NCBI GenBank assembly: GCA_902806565.1
Contig: CADCXA010000062.1
Coordinates: 62,001-126,000, forward strand
From: Hypoxylon rubiginosum
Lineage: Eukaryota > Ascomycota > Sordariomycetes > Xylariales > Hypoxylaceae
Direction of reading: 5' to 3'
Length of the DNA stretch: 64,000 nucleotides
Part shown: one piece after another, positions 11,456-25,600 of the stretch
Layout: each line of letters starts with the position of its first letter
Position numbering within the stretch: the stretch's first letter is position 1
Notes under the pieces: generated by a model
Database searches by the model: none
What the model saw: the letters and a program-made list of their open reading frames with translations, nothing else
Told to the model about the DNA's origin: nothing
Translations under genes and position numbers: made by a program

Positions 11456-13778
11456 TCATTTAATTATTATCGTCTGTTCTTCGGCAGCATTAAAGGATTC
11501 GGAAAGCTGAAGACCGTAGAACGCCTTCAACGTCTCAGGATTACGCACTGGATGCCACCCCAAGTCATTACTCAGAAGCGACCTCTCGTCATATCGCGGC
11601 CACAGTTCAAACGCGCCCATACGCGTCCAGAGAGGGGCTCCGTCTGATGAGTCTGCTTCTCGAAGCACCAGACCTGCGATATCATACCCTTCATCAAAGT
11701 CTCTGTATCTGTCAAGAGCGAACGAAGTGCCAGGCTGTCTTCGCTCGAGGACGCGAACGACGAGCACTTCTGCCGGGAGAGCTGTATCTTCGAGGACATC
11801 TACCCTGAACTGCAGGGCCCCGAGTTGTGCATAAGGTATTCTGATGGCCTTTGCGCGTAGTTGTATGCATTCCGATCTTGCGGAAGCCGATTCGTCGCTT
11901 TCTAATTCGCCGAGCGCGTCATTCGAGATGTAGCTAGTAGCGCGCCAGCCACGTGGGCCTTCTCCGTTGATTGCTGCGTCGTGGAAAAATGCTCTACCGC
12001 TTGCTAGATGACCTATCGGCCCATCAACAGCTAGCCAAGTCCACGACGGAGCCCGAGCCCGAGTCGGCCTTGCGCAGGGCCGTTTGACGACCCACATCAA
12101 CTGATGTGTCGGGCAGACGTGGCTCTTCCCGTGATGCCACAAGCCCAACCTGTATTTCAGGCCGGTAGCCCGTGAGATCTCGCTCGCGATACCCATGATC
12201 GCCGACTCTCTATCAGACTTCTTGGTCAAATTGCATTTGGTGTATTCCAGAACGATCCTGCACCACGTCTCCGTAAAGCCCCTAGTATAACGTCCCTCCG
12301 ACATGTGGTTTGTCCTATCTGACAGGGCCCAACGATTAGCCATATCGTTATACATGCGCTCCAGAATCGTCTCGTTACGATAACGTCGACTGCGCTGCCG
12401 CGGGCGCAATAGCCAGCTGATATTCTCCGTCCCGTCTGTTAGCTTAGGAGTCCCTTCTGGCGCCGACTCGCTCTTCCGACACTTATTACATTCCCAGAAG
12501 ATGCCTTGAGAAGTAAAGTGCAATATCCTTTGAGACAGCATTCGTTCTTGTGCGACCCATCCCCTTGTGTTCAGGGGAGCCTTGCTGATATAATTTTTGA
12601 AGATGGTTCTCGTCTGTCTTGAGTTCCTGTCACGAGCCACATATATCCCGTTACTCCATGAGCCGCGGACTTTGAGGGGTAGATATGAGAGCGGTGCTCT
12701 CTCGAACAGACAACCTTGAGTGCTGTCGGAAGCAGATGTGGCTGCAATTGTCACCGTCGAGTTGGAATAAACTTCCCCCATGCGAGCGGCCTCCGCTTTC
12801 CAATCTTCTGTGGAATTCTGTATGATGCAGAGCGAGTCCACCCACAAATACCGGTAGCCAAGCCGACGTGTGATTATGACCGCGTCTGCAATGGTTTTCG
12901 ATAACATCTCCATTTCGATTCCGCGCATAGTCATCTCAAGACTTTCCATCGTCAGAACGAAGGGCGCACCGCCTCCCCAGCAGTAACTAAGTGTGATATA
13001 GGGTGTGCCTCTCGGTATAGTGCTACCAAGTATAACCCGCAACTGACTTGAGGAGCCCAGGTCTATGACGTCTAGGAGACGAGTAGGCATCGGATATCCG
13101 CCGTAGGTCCTGCACGTACTTTGGTGTAGCGAATCGTGTAAGCAAGTGTCCAGCCACCGTTTCGCAAGTGATATGCATACTTCCGAGCCAGTATAGCAGC
13201 TCAGTTGGGCCGGATCCGGATCTCTTATGGATAAGAGATTGCCTGGATACCTTCATGTTAGTAAACAGGGCGAGCGCTGAGAAAATTATTGCGCACCTAC
13301 GGTCGTACTGATAGCCGAGTGCGAGGGCCCGGCCGACAGGACCTTCGACTACTCGCGCAACGTATAAGCTGCCCTCTAAGCTTGGTTGATTGGGTTCCGA
13401 GCTGGAGAGGACCACCGCCAATGACGCCCAGCACCAACAATACCTGCCATTCCACCATCCTGGATTCCCTTCTCGCTCTAGTTGCGTCTTCTCGTCGCGC
13501 CAGACCCGGAATGTGACTTTATAGCTTCCGCGAGACTGCAGCAGAGAATCACTTCCTGCTGACAGAGCGGCGACTCCAAGGCTGCACAAATGGCACCCCT
13601 CGTTAGCAGAAGCGTAGAAACTGTGGTAGTCCTCGTGATGGTTATAGTGCTCCGATTTATTAGTCTGCTTGCGCGTAGTCTGGAGGAGCTCCGATTTCGT
13701 TATCACGCGCTCGCAATGTTGACAGAGCACGTCGAGTCTGCAATGCGCATCTCTGCCAAGCAGGCTCTCAGGTGTCAT
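11456..13778 (-). CDS. HET-domain (heterokaryon incompatibility) protein
   Basis: Member of the HET family (PF06985), proteins tied to allorecognition and regulated cell death in filamentous ascomycetes. Two exons, 13778-13297 and 13250-11456, give 758 aa. The 46-bp intron has donor GTGCGC and an excellent TTTACTAAC branch point, and joins in phase 2; the join merges two frames that otherwise appear as separate overlapping ORFs. The N terminus has CxxC pairs (C19/C22, C62/C65), as often seen ahead of HET domains. The HET core shows PYITLSYCWGG (about 244-254), YLWVDSLCIIQ (about 295-305) and VYSNSTVTIAATSA. GWVAQERMLSQRILHF (about 391-406) follows the core. The remaining C-terminal half has no repeat domain I recognise. 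It is intact although its start codon lies only about 0.3 kb from the edge of the RIP-mutated block. Confidence 0.9.
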
Positions 13779-14104
13779 GTTTCACTAGCCTTGTCGCTGC
13801 GCAATTAGACGGGGACTTCTCTAGATTGGTGAGGGCATTTCGATGAAAGTCGCTTTGCTTCGAGAGCTCATAAACAATGTGACTTCACTGTAAACATTCT
13901 ACTCGCTTGAAGGGGAAAAAAACCGATTATTCTATCTACCATCATATAGTTATTAGGTTAGGTATACTGTAAAAAGGTTGGATAAAGGAATGTTATATTC
14001 TTCAGGAACTAGCTACGTGACCCGTCCTTCGGCCGGGGGAGATCGCGAGCTTCTTTTACGCCATAGATGAGATCGGCTCTAATTAGTTAGCCATACCTTA
14101 GCGC
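13779..14104. other. HET upstream region and transition to A/T block
   Basis: Composition falls from normal to A/T-rich over this stretch. It holds the HET promoter region; no gene seen. Confidence 0.5.
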
Positions 14105-14281
14105 ATGTTCTTTAGATATGTTATAGAATTATTAGATCTTTTTTAATACTAGGTAAAAAGTAATATAATTAGTATTGTTTAATAAAACTTATTTTATATG
14201 ATTTTTTATTTTACTAGCTACGTAACTTAATTATATAAACATGGTTAAAAAAAAAACTATAGGTTTTTTTTTTTAAATTAT

Positions 14282-14463
14282 TATTAAATAATATATATAT
14301 TTAATTAAAAAGTTAATTATATATATTAAATGTTTTTTTTTTAATTATATATATTTTTATAATTCTTTAAAATAACCTTATAATAAGGTTATTATAACTT
14401 TAGTTATTAACTTATATATAAAATTTAAATAAGTTTTTTAAAATAATTTTTTATTATTTAATA
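14282..14463. repeat. left LTR of copy 1
   Basis: 182 bp. Ends are TATTAAATAA and TTATTTAATA, the RIP-mutated forms of the TGTTAAATAA/TTATTTAACA inverted termini kept in copy 2. Confidence 0.85.
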
Positions 14464-17400
14464 TATCTTTTTAAACTTATTTATTTTTAATAAAAAAGCT
14501 TAAATAATTAAAACTTATTTTTTAATATTTTTTAATTATTAATTATATATATATTACTTTTTTTATTAAATAAAAAGTTTTTTATTTTATTAAAATCTTT
14601 TTTTATAAGCTTACGAATTTATTTAAATTTAATTTTTTTTTATATATTTACCAGGTTTAATTATTAAATAAATATAATAAATTCTTTTATAATAAATATT
14701 TTAATAAAACTGTTTATTATTATATCTTTTATAAAAATATAAATAATTTTAATTTAATTTATAAATACTTTTTATTATAATTAATAATTATAAATATTTA
14801 TATATTATAATTTAATTTAAAATAATATAATATTTATATATATTAATTTAATTATTTATTTATTATTATAATATATTATAATTTTTAAGTTATTTAAACT
14901 TATATTAAATTTTATAATTAAATATAATATAAATATAGTTTTTTTTATAGTTTATATAAAAAATAATAATTTTATTTTTATTATAAAAATAATTATTATA
15001 TTTTACTTATTTATATATTATTTAATTACTTTTTTAAATAACTTTATTATATATATTTATAAACTTTTTTAATTAAAAATATTATTAGTAAATAAAATGT
15101 TATTAATTATTTTAAATATATTAATATATTTATATTATAAAAATAAATATTAAATAATAAAAAAATATTAAATTAATTAGTTGGTTTTAAAATAATATTT
15201 ATTATTAAGATTTATATTAAATTTAGTTAATTAAAAAGCTATAAAAATAATATTAAAACATGTAATTATTATTACATATAATATTAATTTAATTTTTTAT
15301 TAATATTATTAAATAAATTATAAAGAAGTTAATTTTAATAAAAGTAACAATTTCTTATTTTTTATAAAAGTTAAAAAAATAATTCTTAATTTCTTATTTA
15401 TTAACAGTTTATTTAATTTATTTATATATAAAAATTAAAAAAATTAAATTAATTTTTTATTTTAATTTTTAATTATTTTAATTTTAAAAAACTATTATAA
15501 ATTGTTTTTACTTATAAATTAATACTTTTTTTATAATTATAATATTATTATATTTATTATTTATTACTTATAGTTTTAATATATAAGAATAATATTATTA
15601 ATATAAAAAACAATTAAAAAGTTTAATTTTATAAATATTTTAATTAGCTTTTTTTATTAAAATATAAAAAATTCTTTTAATTTATATAACGTTTTTAATA
15701 AACGTAAAATAATTTAATGTTTCTAATACTTTAAAAGTATTTTTATATAAATTTCTTTATTTAAATTTATATTTATAAATATATTAATTACATTATATTA
15801 AATTAACTTAAAGTTAAATTTTATTATAATTATAATAAAAATTTAAAATAATTTTCTAGTTAATATTAAAATATAAATATTTAAATATTTATCTTTAATC
15901 TACTAATTTTTTTAAACTATTAATTTTATTTTATATTTTATAAACTATTTATATTTATTAAATTTATATATATATATTTACATATAATTTAAAATCTATT
16001 TATTATTAATAATTTATTATTTATATTTAACTTAAAAATTTATTTTTTTATAGTTATTTAAATATAATTTCTTAACTTTTTTAAATTTTTACTTTAAAAT
16101 ATAATCTTATAACTTTTTATAAGTTTTTAAAAAAAGTGGTAAATCTTTTTTATAGATTTTTTATTTTTTTTATAGAAATTTTTATAACTTTTTAAATTTA
16201 TATAATTTTAAATATAATATTAAATTTAAATTTACTTAGTTTATAAAATAATATTATAAATAATATATTATTTATATTATTTATATTTTACTTACTAGTT
16301 TTTTATATATTAATTTTATTATTAAAATTAAATATTTTATATTAAACGTAGCTTTTTAACTTATTATATAATTTATAACTTTAAAATAAAAAATAAGTGA
16401 ATTTTTTTTAATTTATTTTAAAAGCGTATTAAAAGTTACAACTTAATTTATTAAAATAACATTTTTTATATTTTTATTTTAAAAGATATAATTTATAACA
16501 TTTAACTTTATTTTCTTTATTTTATTATAAAAAATATAATTTACAATATTTAATTTTAATTTCTTAATTATATTTAAAAAAATGTAATTTATAACGTTTA
16601 ACTTTTTTTCTATATTTATATTTAAGGAAATATAATTTATAACGTTTAATCTTTTTTTTATTATTATAATAAATAATAAAATAATTAATAAAAAAGTAAT
16701 ATTAAAAGTAAAATATAATATAAATATAGTTTTAATATAAAAATAATTAAACCTTTTAATTTTTTTATTATTACACTTTTTATTATTATTATTTACTTTA
16801 TAATTTTACTTATTTTTATTTTTTATTAATATTTTTACTTTTATCTTATTTTTTTTAAAAATTAATAACCTTAAGTTAACCTCTTTTTTTATATTTTATA
16901 AAATAGTAACCTAGTTAATTAAATTTTAAATATTTTTTTTTATTATATATAATAAATTATTTTTTAAAAATAAAATATTTTTATTAAACATAATGTTTTT
17001 ATTAAATATAATGTTTTATATTTTAATAACTTATCTTAATATAAAAATTTAAATATTATAAATATTTATAAAGTTATAATTTATTAAATAACCTATTTAT
17101 ACTTTTAAATTAAAATATTAACATCGATTTTATTTTTATTTTATTTTTATAATAAATATAAATATTTTATATTTATATATTTTTAAGTAAATTTAATATA
17201 ATCTTTTATTAGTAACTATATTATCTTTAAATATTAAATAAATATAAAAACGTTTATATAAAAATTACCAGTTAAAATTATATTTAAAAGTGTAATTATA
17301 AAAATAAATAGTAGTTTTAAAAATCTTTATTTATAAGAAATTTAAAAGCTTTAATTTTATTTTTATTATTTAAGCTTTTTATTTAATTATATCCTTTAAA

Positions 17401-18060
17401 TATTTAACGTTTTTATTTTAATTTTATATATTTAATGTTAAAGGTTTAAGTTTAATATAGTGTGTTTATTAAATGTAATTTTATATAATATGTTTTTTTA
17501 TTATTAACTTGTTATTACATTTAATAGTTTTAATATTAAATTAATATTATTTTTAAATAATTTTAAATATTTAATTTAAGATTTTAATAATTAAATTTAA
17601 AATATAATCTTTAAAATAAAAGTTCTAAGCTTATCTTATATATTTATTAGTGATTAATATTATATATTAATATCTTTAAAAATTTATTTCCAAGTTATAA
17701 AAATTAATAGTTAAATGTTTATTTAATTTATTTAGTTATTTATAATATTTATAATAATTAAGCTTTTTAACTTTTTTATAGTTATATATGTTATATTTTA
17801 TTATAGTAATTTAATTGGTTTTTTTAATTAAGTTAAATTTTTTAATCTTTATTTTTTAAAAGTAATTAATCGTGTAATTAAAAGTTTTTAGTTTTAAATA
17901 ACTAAATTATAAGTGTTATAATTTATTAATTATTATATTTAAAGGTTATTTTATTTAGCTGTTAAACTTAATGTTTTTTATATAAAATAAGTAATTAATA
18001 AAGTTTTTAAAAAAATCTTTTAAAACGTATTAATTTTATTTATTAATAATAATATATAAA

Positions 18061-18252
18061 ATGAAATTATTTTTTTTTATAAGTAATTATTTATGTTTTT
18101 ATAGTTTTACTAGTATTTTATTTTTTTTAGAAGCCTTAATAACACTATATTATAAACGAATTTTTTATAGTATATTATTTTTTATAATTATAAAAGTTTT
18201 ACTTTTTTTAAACTTTTTAAATATATATTTATTTTTTTATATTTTTATATAA
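18061..18252 (+). other. chance ORF inside RIP-mutated element
   Basis: A 63-codon frame made almost only of F, I, L, Y, K and N. The matching part of copy 2 (about 26281) has TAA instead of ATG and further stops, so this is not a preserved gene. Confidence 0.7.
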
Positions 18253-19860
18253 ATATAATTAAGTTTTTTATAAAAATTATATCTTTAATATATATTGTTT
18301 AATATGATAAGAATTAGTTAAATTAATTAAAAATATAAATAATAGTTTTTAAATTTAAAATTATTAAATTTTTTAAAAAATAAATATTAATTTTAAATAT
18401 AACTTATAAAGTTAAAAATATTTTTTTTATTTTTTTAATTATTTAAACTAATTAATCTCCACTTTATATAAATAATTTCTTTTTTATCTTTTTAATTAGT
18501 TTAATAAACATATTATTTTTAGTTATTTTATATTTAATTATTTTTTTTACGGTAAAATTTAAAGTTTAGTTTTTTTAAAGTTTTATTTTTTATAATATAT
18601 TAATAGTTAAGAATTTTATAATAATTATAATAAACTAAGTATAAAATGTTAATTTTTTATAAGCGATTAATAAATATATTAACTTGTTTTTTTTTAGTTA
18701 ATTTAATTTATTTATTTAAATTATTTCGGTTTTATAATTTATTGTAACTTTTATTATTTTTACTTTATTTTAATCGATTAAAAAGTTTAAAAATGGCGTT
18801 TTTTTCTTTTTTTAGCTTAATATTTAAATCTTTATTATAATTAGATTTTATATTATTAAATTAAATAGTAAATACTTTTTTTATAAAGCGGGGTTATATA
18901 AAAGTTAATTATAAAAATATATATTTATATAAAATAGTTATTATATTTAAATAATTAAATATATTACTTTTAATTTTATTAATATTTAATAGTATATAAT
19001 TAGTTATTTAGTTACTTAAAATATTATTAAATGTAACTTTAAGATTTTTTATTAATAGTTGGTTATTAGTGATATTTATAAGGTTTTTTATTTTTATATT
19101 TATAATAATTAATTTTTATTTAATTATTTATATTTTAAAGTTTTTAAATATTTTTATTAGTTATTATATTGTTTTTTTATATTGTTTTTAAGTTTATAAT
19201 TTTAATTAATTGTTATATATTTTATTAGTGGTAAATAATTTCTTATATTATTTATATAAAATATTTATTAAATTAAAATATATATTTTAATAATTTAAAG
19301 ATATAAAATTAGTAATTTAATTTTTTAGTTTTTAATTGTTTATTAATAAATCTAATAAATTTTATAATTATAATTATAAAAAGTCTAATTTTTTTTATAG
19401 ATAATTTTACCTTTTTTTATTATCTTTACTAAATTTATAGGTTTTTTATTTATTTTAATTTATTTATTTTAATTTTTATTTATTATAATTTAAAAACTAT
19501 TATTTAATAAATTTTATATTATTTATTAAGCTTTTTTTAAATAGTTGTTAATGTTTAGTTAAAATGGCTTTTTTAATTATTTTAATGTTTTTATAAAATT
19601 AATATATTTTTAAAGTTTTAAATTAATAGCTTTTATTTAAAACTTTTTATTTTATTATTTCTAGTTAATTAAACTATTATAAAAAACCTTTTTTTCTATT
19701 ATTTTTAATATATTGTTTTTTTTATTATTAATTGGATTTAAATTATAAAAGGTTTTATTAATATAATTATTTTATAATTTTATAGTTTTTAATTAATTAA
19801 AAGTTATATATTATTATTTATATATAACTTTTTAATTTTTAAATAAATAAAACTTTTAAT

Positions 19861-20042
19861 TATTAAATAATATATATATTTAATTAAAAAGTTAATTATA
19901 TATATTAAATATTTCTTTTCTAATTATATATGTTCTTATAATTCCTTAAAATAGTTTTATAATAAAATTATTATAACTCCGGCCGTTAATTTATATGTAA
20001 AACTTAAATAAATCCTTTAAAATAACCTTTTATTATTTAACA
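19861..20042. repeat. right LTR of copy 1
   Basis: 182 bp, begins TATTAAATAA and ends TTATTTAACA, followed directly by the ATTAT target-site repeat. An A-rich run just before it (about 19845-19855) could be a mutated polypurine tract. Confidence 0.85.
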
Positions 20043-21480
20043 ATTATATAAATATTTTATTATTATATTATATTAATTTTATATAATTTAAATTAATTAA
20101 AATTTATTTATAAAAATATAAAATAAAAATTATAAAATTAATATTTAATTATTAAATTTATTATTTTTTATTAAAACTTTTTATTAATTTATATTATTTT
20201 TTTTAATTAATATATTTATATTAATTATTTTATTTATATTTTATACTTTATATTTATATTTATATTTATTCTTTTTAAACTTTTATTTAAATTTTATTAA
20301 ATTTTTTTTTAAAATTTTTTTAATTAATAACTATTATTTTTTTTAACTATTAAAATATTATTACGTTTATATTTATTAAAATTTTATTTATTATTAGTTT
20401 AAATATTATTATTATTATTAATAAAACTATTAAATAATAAAATTAAATTAATATTTAGTTTAAATATAATATTATTAAATATAAATTTAAGTTATTTAAT
20501 TTTAATATAAATTAAAATTAATATTAATTTTATATATTTTATTTTTAGTTTTTTATTAGTTTTAAACTTTTTTTTATAATTATTATTATTAATTATTAAT
20601 TTTAATTTATTTTATTTTTATATAATAAAAGCTTTTTTATAAAACCGGTAATAAATAATAAAATTATTATTATTAAATTTTAAATTTAAATTTAAAAAGC
20701 CTTTTTTTAAAATTAAAAAATAATATTTATAATTATTTTTTAATTATTAACCTTTTAACTTTAAATTTTTTAATTTTAAGTTTTTTAATTATTAATTTTT
20801 ATTTTATTTTTTCTTTTTTTTTTAATTATTTATTTTTAATATTTTTATTTATAATTTATATATTTTAACTAAGGTTTTTAATAACTTTTATTTATAGCGT
20901 TTATTTTTTTAAAATTTTATTAATAATAAATTAAATTTTTAATTTTTTATTAATTTTTTATTTTTAAATAATAAAACCATTTTATTATATATTAACCTTT
21001 AAATAAAATATATAAATATATATTAAAAAAATGTTTTTAAAATAAAACAGTATTTAATATTATAATAAAAATTTAAATATAATAAATTTTTATTAATAAA
21101 AAGTTTTAATAAGTTTAATATATAAATTTATAATATATATAACTTATTTAATTTATTATTTTTATTTTTATTTTTTTTTAATATTATAATTATATAATTA
21201 TAATTAAATAAATAATAAATATTATTTTAAATTATTATTTAATTTTTATTATTATTAAAAAAGTTATTTATATTTAAAAATAAAGTTATAAAATTTTATA
21301 TATAATAACTATTAAATTAAATTAAATATATTTTTAATATAATATAAGTTATTTTAGTTTTAATTAACGTTTTTATAAAGTAATAAATTTTAATTAAAAA
21401 GTTATAATTATTTATTAATTTTTTTAAGTTTATTTTAATTTTAATAATTAAAACTTATAAAAATACTTTTTTATTATTTA

Positions 21481-21568
21481 AAGTTAATTTATTTAAAATT
21501 AGTTTATTTAAGGTTAATTTATTTAAAGTTAGTTTATTTAAAATTAATTTACTTATAATTAATTTATT
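21481..21568. repeat. 15-bp tandem repeat array
   Basis: Almost six units of 15 bp, of the form AARTTARTTTATTTA, differing from each other mainly at G/A positions, which fits RIP acting on an older minisatellite. It lies between the two LTR elements. Confidence 0.75.
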
Positions 21569-22456
21569 ATATTTATATTTTAAACTTATTATATTTTTTT
21601 ATAGTAAAAATAAAATAATAAGTATTATTTATTAGTTAAAATTTAAATAAAAAACATAGTTATTTATTAATATTATTTTATTAGTAAACTTAAATAATTA
21701 TTATAATATTATAATAAGAAAATATTTAATATTATTTATTAGTTAAATTTATTAATAGTTATTAAATAATAAAATTTTATAGTTAAATATAATAAATAGT
21801 TTATTTTTAAAAATTTTTAAAATATAAAAATTATATTTATTTTTATATATTTATAATATACTAGTGTTTTTCCTTATTATTAAATATTAATAATTATTAA
21901 TAATAATAATATAAATAATATAAATTATTTTATAATTAATATTAAAAATTATATTAAAATAATTTAAAAAATTAAAATTAAATAATGGTTTTATTTTTAA
22001 GTATTTTAAATAATATATATTAAATTTATATTATAATTATATATATAAATTATATAATAGTAATTTATAAACTAAATAATATAATTTATTAATATTATTT
22101 ATTTTTAAATATATAAATATAATATATATAAATATAATATATATAAATTTAAATATATATAAATAATAAAAAGTTATATTTATTATAATATAAATAAAAT
22201 TATAAAACTTTATTTATATAAATTATTTAAATATTTTAAATAAATAATAATTTATTTTAAAACTTAAAATATTAATAATTTGTTATTTATTTATATATAT
22301 AAATAAGTTATATAATATATAAGTATTTTTTAATATTATTTTAATTTTTTATTTTTTATTTTAATATTTATTTTTTATTAATATATTTTTTATTAATATA
22401 AAATATAAAATAAATTTAAAAAAAAAATTTATAATTATTATATTTTTTAATAATAA

Positions 22457-22638
22457 TGTTAAATAACGTGTGTATTTAATTAAAGGGTTAATTATATTTA
22501 TTAAATGTTTTTTTTTTAATTGTATATATTTTTACGATTTTTTAAAATAACTTTATAATAAAGTTATTATAGCTCTGGTTATTAGCTTATATATAAGATT
22601 TAAATAGGTTTTTTAAAATAATCTTTTATTATTTAACA
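22457..22638. repeat. left LTR of copy 2 (best-preserved ends)
   Basis: 182 bp with a perfect 10-bp inverted terminal pair, TGTTAAATAA at the left and TTATTTAACA at the right, i.e. canonical TG...CA LTR ends. Confidence 0.88.
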
Positions 22639-25600
22639 TATTTTTTTAAACTTATTTATTTTTAATAAAAAAGCTTAAATAATTAAAACTTATTTTTTAA
22701 TGTTTTTTAATTGTTAATTATATATATATTGTTTTTTTCGTTAAGTAAAAAGTTTTTTATCTTGTTAAAATCTTTTTTTATAAGTTTATAAATCCATTTA
22801 AATTTAATTCTTTTTTATATATTTATTAAGTTTAATTATTAAATAAATATAATGAATTTTTTTATAGTAAATGTTTTAATAAAATTATTTGTTATTATAT
22901 TTTTTATAAAAATATAAATAATTTTAATTTAATTTATAAATATTTTTTATTATAACTAATAATTATAAATATTTATATATTATAACTTAGTTTAAAATAA
23001 CGTAATATTTATATATATTAATTTAATTATTTACTTATTATTATAATATATTATAATTTTTAAGTTATTTAAATTTATATTAAACTTTATAATTAAATAT
23101 AATATAAATATGGCTTTTTTTATAATTTATATAAAAAATAATAACTTTATTTTTATTATAAAAATAATTATTATATTTTATTTATTTATATATTATTTAA
23201 TTATTTTTTTAAATAGTTTTATTATATATATTTATAAACTTTTTTAATTAAAGGTGTTATTAGTAAATAAAACGTTACTAGTTATTTTAAATATATTAGT
23301 ATATTTATATTATAAAAATAAATATTAAGTGGTAAAAAAATATTAAATTAATTAGTTAATTTTAAAGTAATATTTATTATTAGGATTTATATTAAATTTA
23401 GTTAATTAAGAGATTATAAAAGTAATATTAAAATATGTAATTATTATTATATATAATATTAATTTAATTTTTTATTAATATTATTAAATAAACTATAAAA
23501 AAGTTAATTTTAATAAAAATAACAGTTTTTTATTTTTTATAAAAGTTAAAAAGATAATTTTTAGTTTTTTATTTATTAACAGTTTGTTTAATTTATTTAT
23601 ATATAAAAATTAAAAAAGTTAAATTAATTTTTTATTTTAATTTTTAATTATTTTAATTTTAAGAAATTATTATAAATTATTTTTACTTATAAATTAATAT
23701 TTTTTTTATAATTATAATATTATTATATTTATTATTTATTATTTATAATTTTAGTATATAAAAATAATATTATTAATATAAAAAAAAATTAGCATTTTAT
23801 TTTTAAAAAAATAGTAAGGTTTATAAGAAATAATTAAAAAGTTTAATTTTATAAATGTTTTAATTAGTTTTTTTTATTAAAATATAAAAGATTCTTTTAA
23901 TTTATATAATATTTTTAATAAATATAAAATAGTTTAATGTTTTTAATATTTTAAAGGTATTTTTATATAGATTTTTTTATTTAAATTTATATTTATAAAT
24001 ATGTTAATTATATTATATTAAATTAATTTAAAATTAAATTTTATTATAATTATAATAAAAGTTTAAAATGATTTTTTAGTTAATATTAAAATGTAAATAT
24101 TTAAATATTTATTTTTAATTTATTGGTTTCCTTAAATTATTAATTTTATTTTATATTTTATAAATTATTTATATTTATTAAATTTATATATATATATTTA
24201 TATATAATTTAAAATTTATTTATTATTAATAATTTATTATTTATATTTAACTTAAAAGTTTATTTTTTTATAATTATTTAAATATGATTTTTTAGTTTTT
24301 TTAAATTTTTATTTTAAGGTATAGTTTTATAACTTTTTATAAGTTTTTAAAAGAAATGGTAAATTTTTTTTATAGATTTTTTATTTTTTTATAAAAGTTT
24401 TTATAGTTTTTTAAATTTATATAATTTTAAGTGTAATATTAAATTTAGATTTATTTAGTTTATAAAATAACGTTATAAATAATATATTATTTATATTATT
24501 TATATTTTATTTATTGGTTTTTTATATATTAATTTTATTATTAAAATTAAGTATTTTATATTAAATATAGTTTTTTAATTTATTATATAATTTATAGCTT
24601 CGGAATAAAAAGTAGGTAAATCTTTTTTAGTTTATTTTAAAAACGTATTAAAAGTTATAGTTTAATTTATTAAAATAACGTTTTTTATATTTTTATTTTA
24701 AAAGGTGTAATTTATAACGTTTAATTTTATTTTTTTTATTTTATTATAAAAAATATAATTTATAATATTTAATTTTAATTTCTTAATTATATTTAAAAAG
24801 GTGTGATTTATAGCGTTTAATTTTTTTTTTATATTTATATTTAAAAAGGCGTGATTTATAATGTTTAACTTTTTTTTTATTATTATAATAAATAATAAAG
24901 TAGTTAGTAAAAAAGTAATATTAAAAATAAAATATAATATAAATATAATTTTAATATAAAAATAATTAAGTTTTTTAGTTTTTTTATTATTATATTTTTT
25001 ATTATTATTATTTATTTTATGGTTTTACTTATTTTTATTTTTTACTGGTATTTTTACTTTTATTTTATTTTTTTTAAAAACTAATAGCTTTAAGTTAGCT
25101 TTTTTTTTTATATTTTATAAAATGGTAATTTAGTTAATTAAATTTTAAATATTCTTTTTTATTATATATAATAAGTTATTTTTTAAAGATAAGATATTTT
25201 TATTAAACGTAATATTTTTATTAAATATAACGTTTTATATTTTAATAACTTATTTTAATATAAAGATTTAAATATTATAAATATTTATAAAGTTATAATT
25301 TATTAAATAACTTATTTATACTTTTAAATTAAAATATTAATATTGGTTTTATTTTTATTTTATTTTTATAATAAATATAAATGCTTTATATTTATATATT
25401 TTTAAGTAAATTTAATATGGTTTTTTATTAATAATTATATTATTTTTAAATATTAAATAAATATAAAAGCGTTTATATAAAAATTACCAGTTAAGGTTAT
25501 ATTTAAAAGTATAATTATAAAAATAAGTAGTAGTTTTAAAAATTTTTATTTATAGGAAATTTAAAAGTTTTAATCTTATTTTTATTATTTAAGTTTTTTA

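Larger units (their letters stand above)
14282..20042. mobile_element. LTR retrotransposon copy 1, RIP-inactivated
   Basis: A 5761-bp element bounded by two 182-bp direct repeats (14282-14463 and 19861-20042). It is flanked by identical 5-bp direct repeats ATTAT at 14277-14281 and 20043-20047, as expected from integrase-mediated insertion. The internal part aligns base for base with copy 2 at 22457-28262. No gag or pol frame survives, so the superfamily (Gypsy or Copia) and the direction of transcription cannot be decided. Where it differs from copy 2, this copy mostly keeps C and has A in place of G. Confidence 0.88.

Noticed and set aside
13023..13090. Apparent overlap of two separate HET-related genes
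   Set aside because: A 46-bp intron at 13251-13296 with a perfect branch point joins the two frames into one gene.
18061..18252. Small hydrophobic protein gene inside the A/T block
   Set aside because: Composition-driven; the start and frame are not kept in the second copy of the element.
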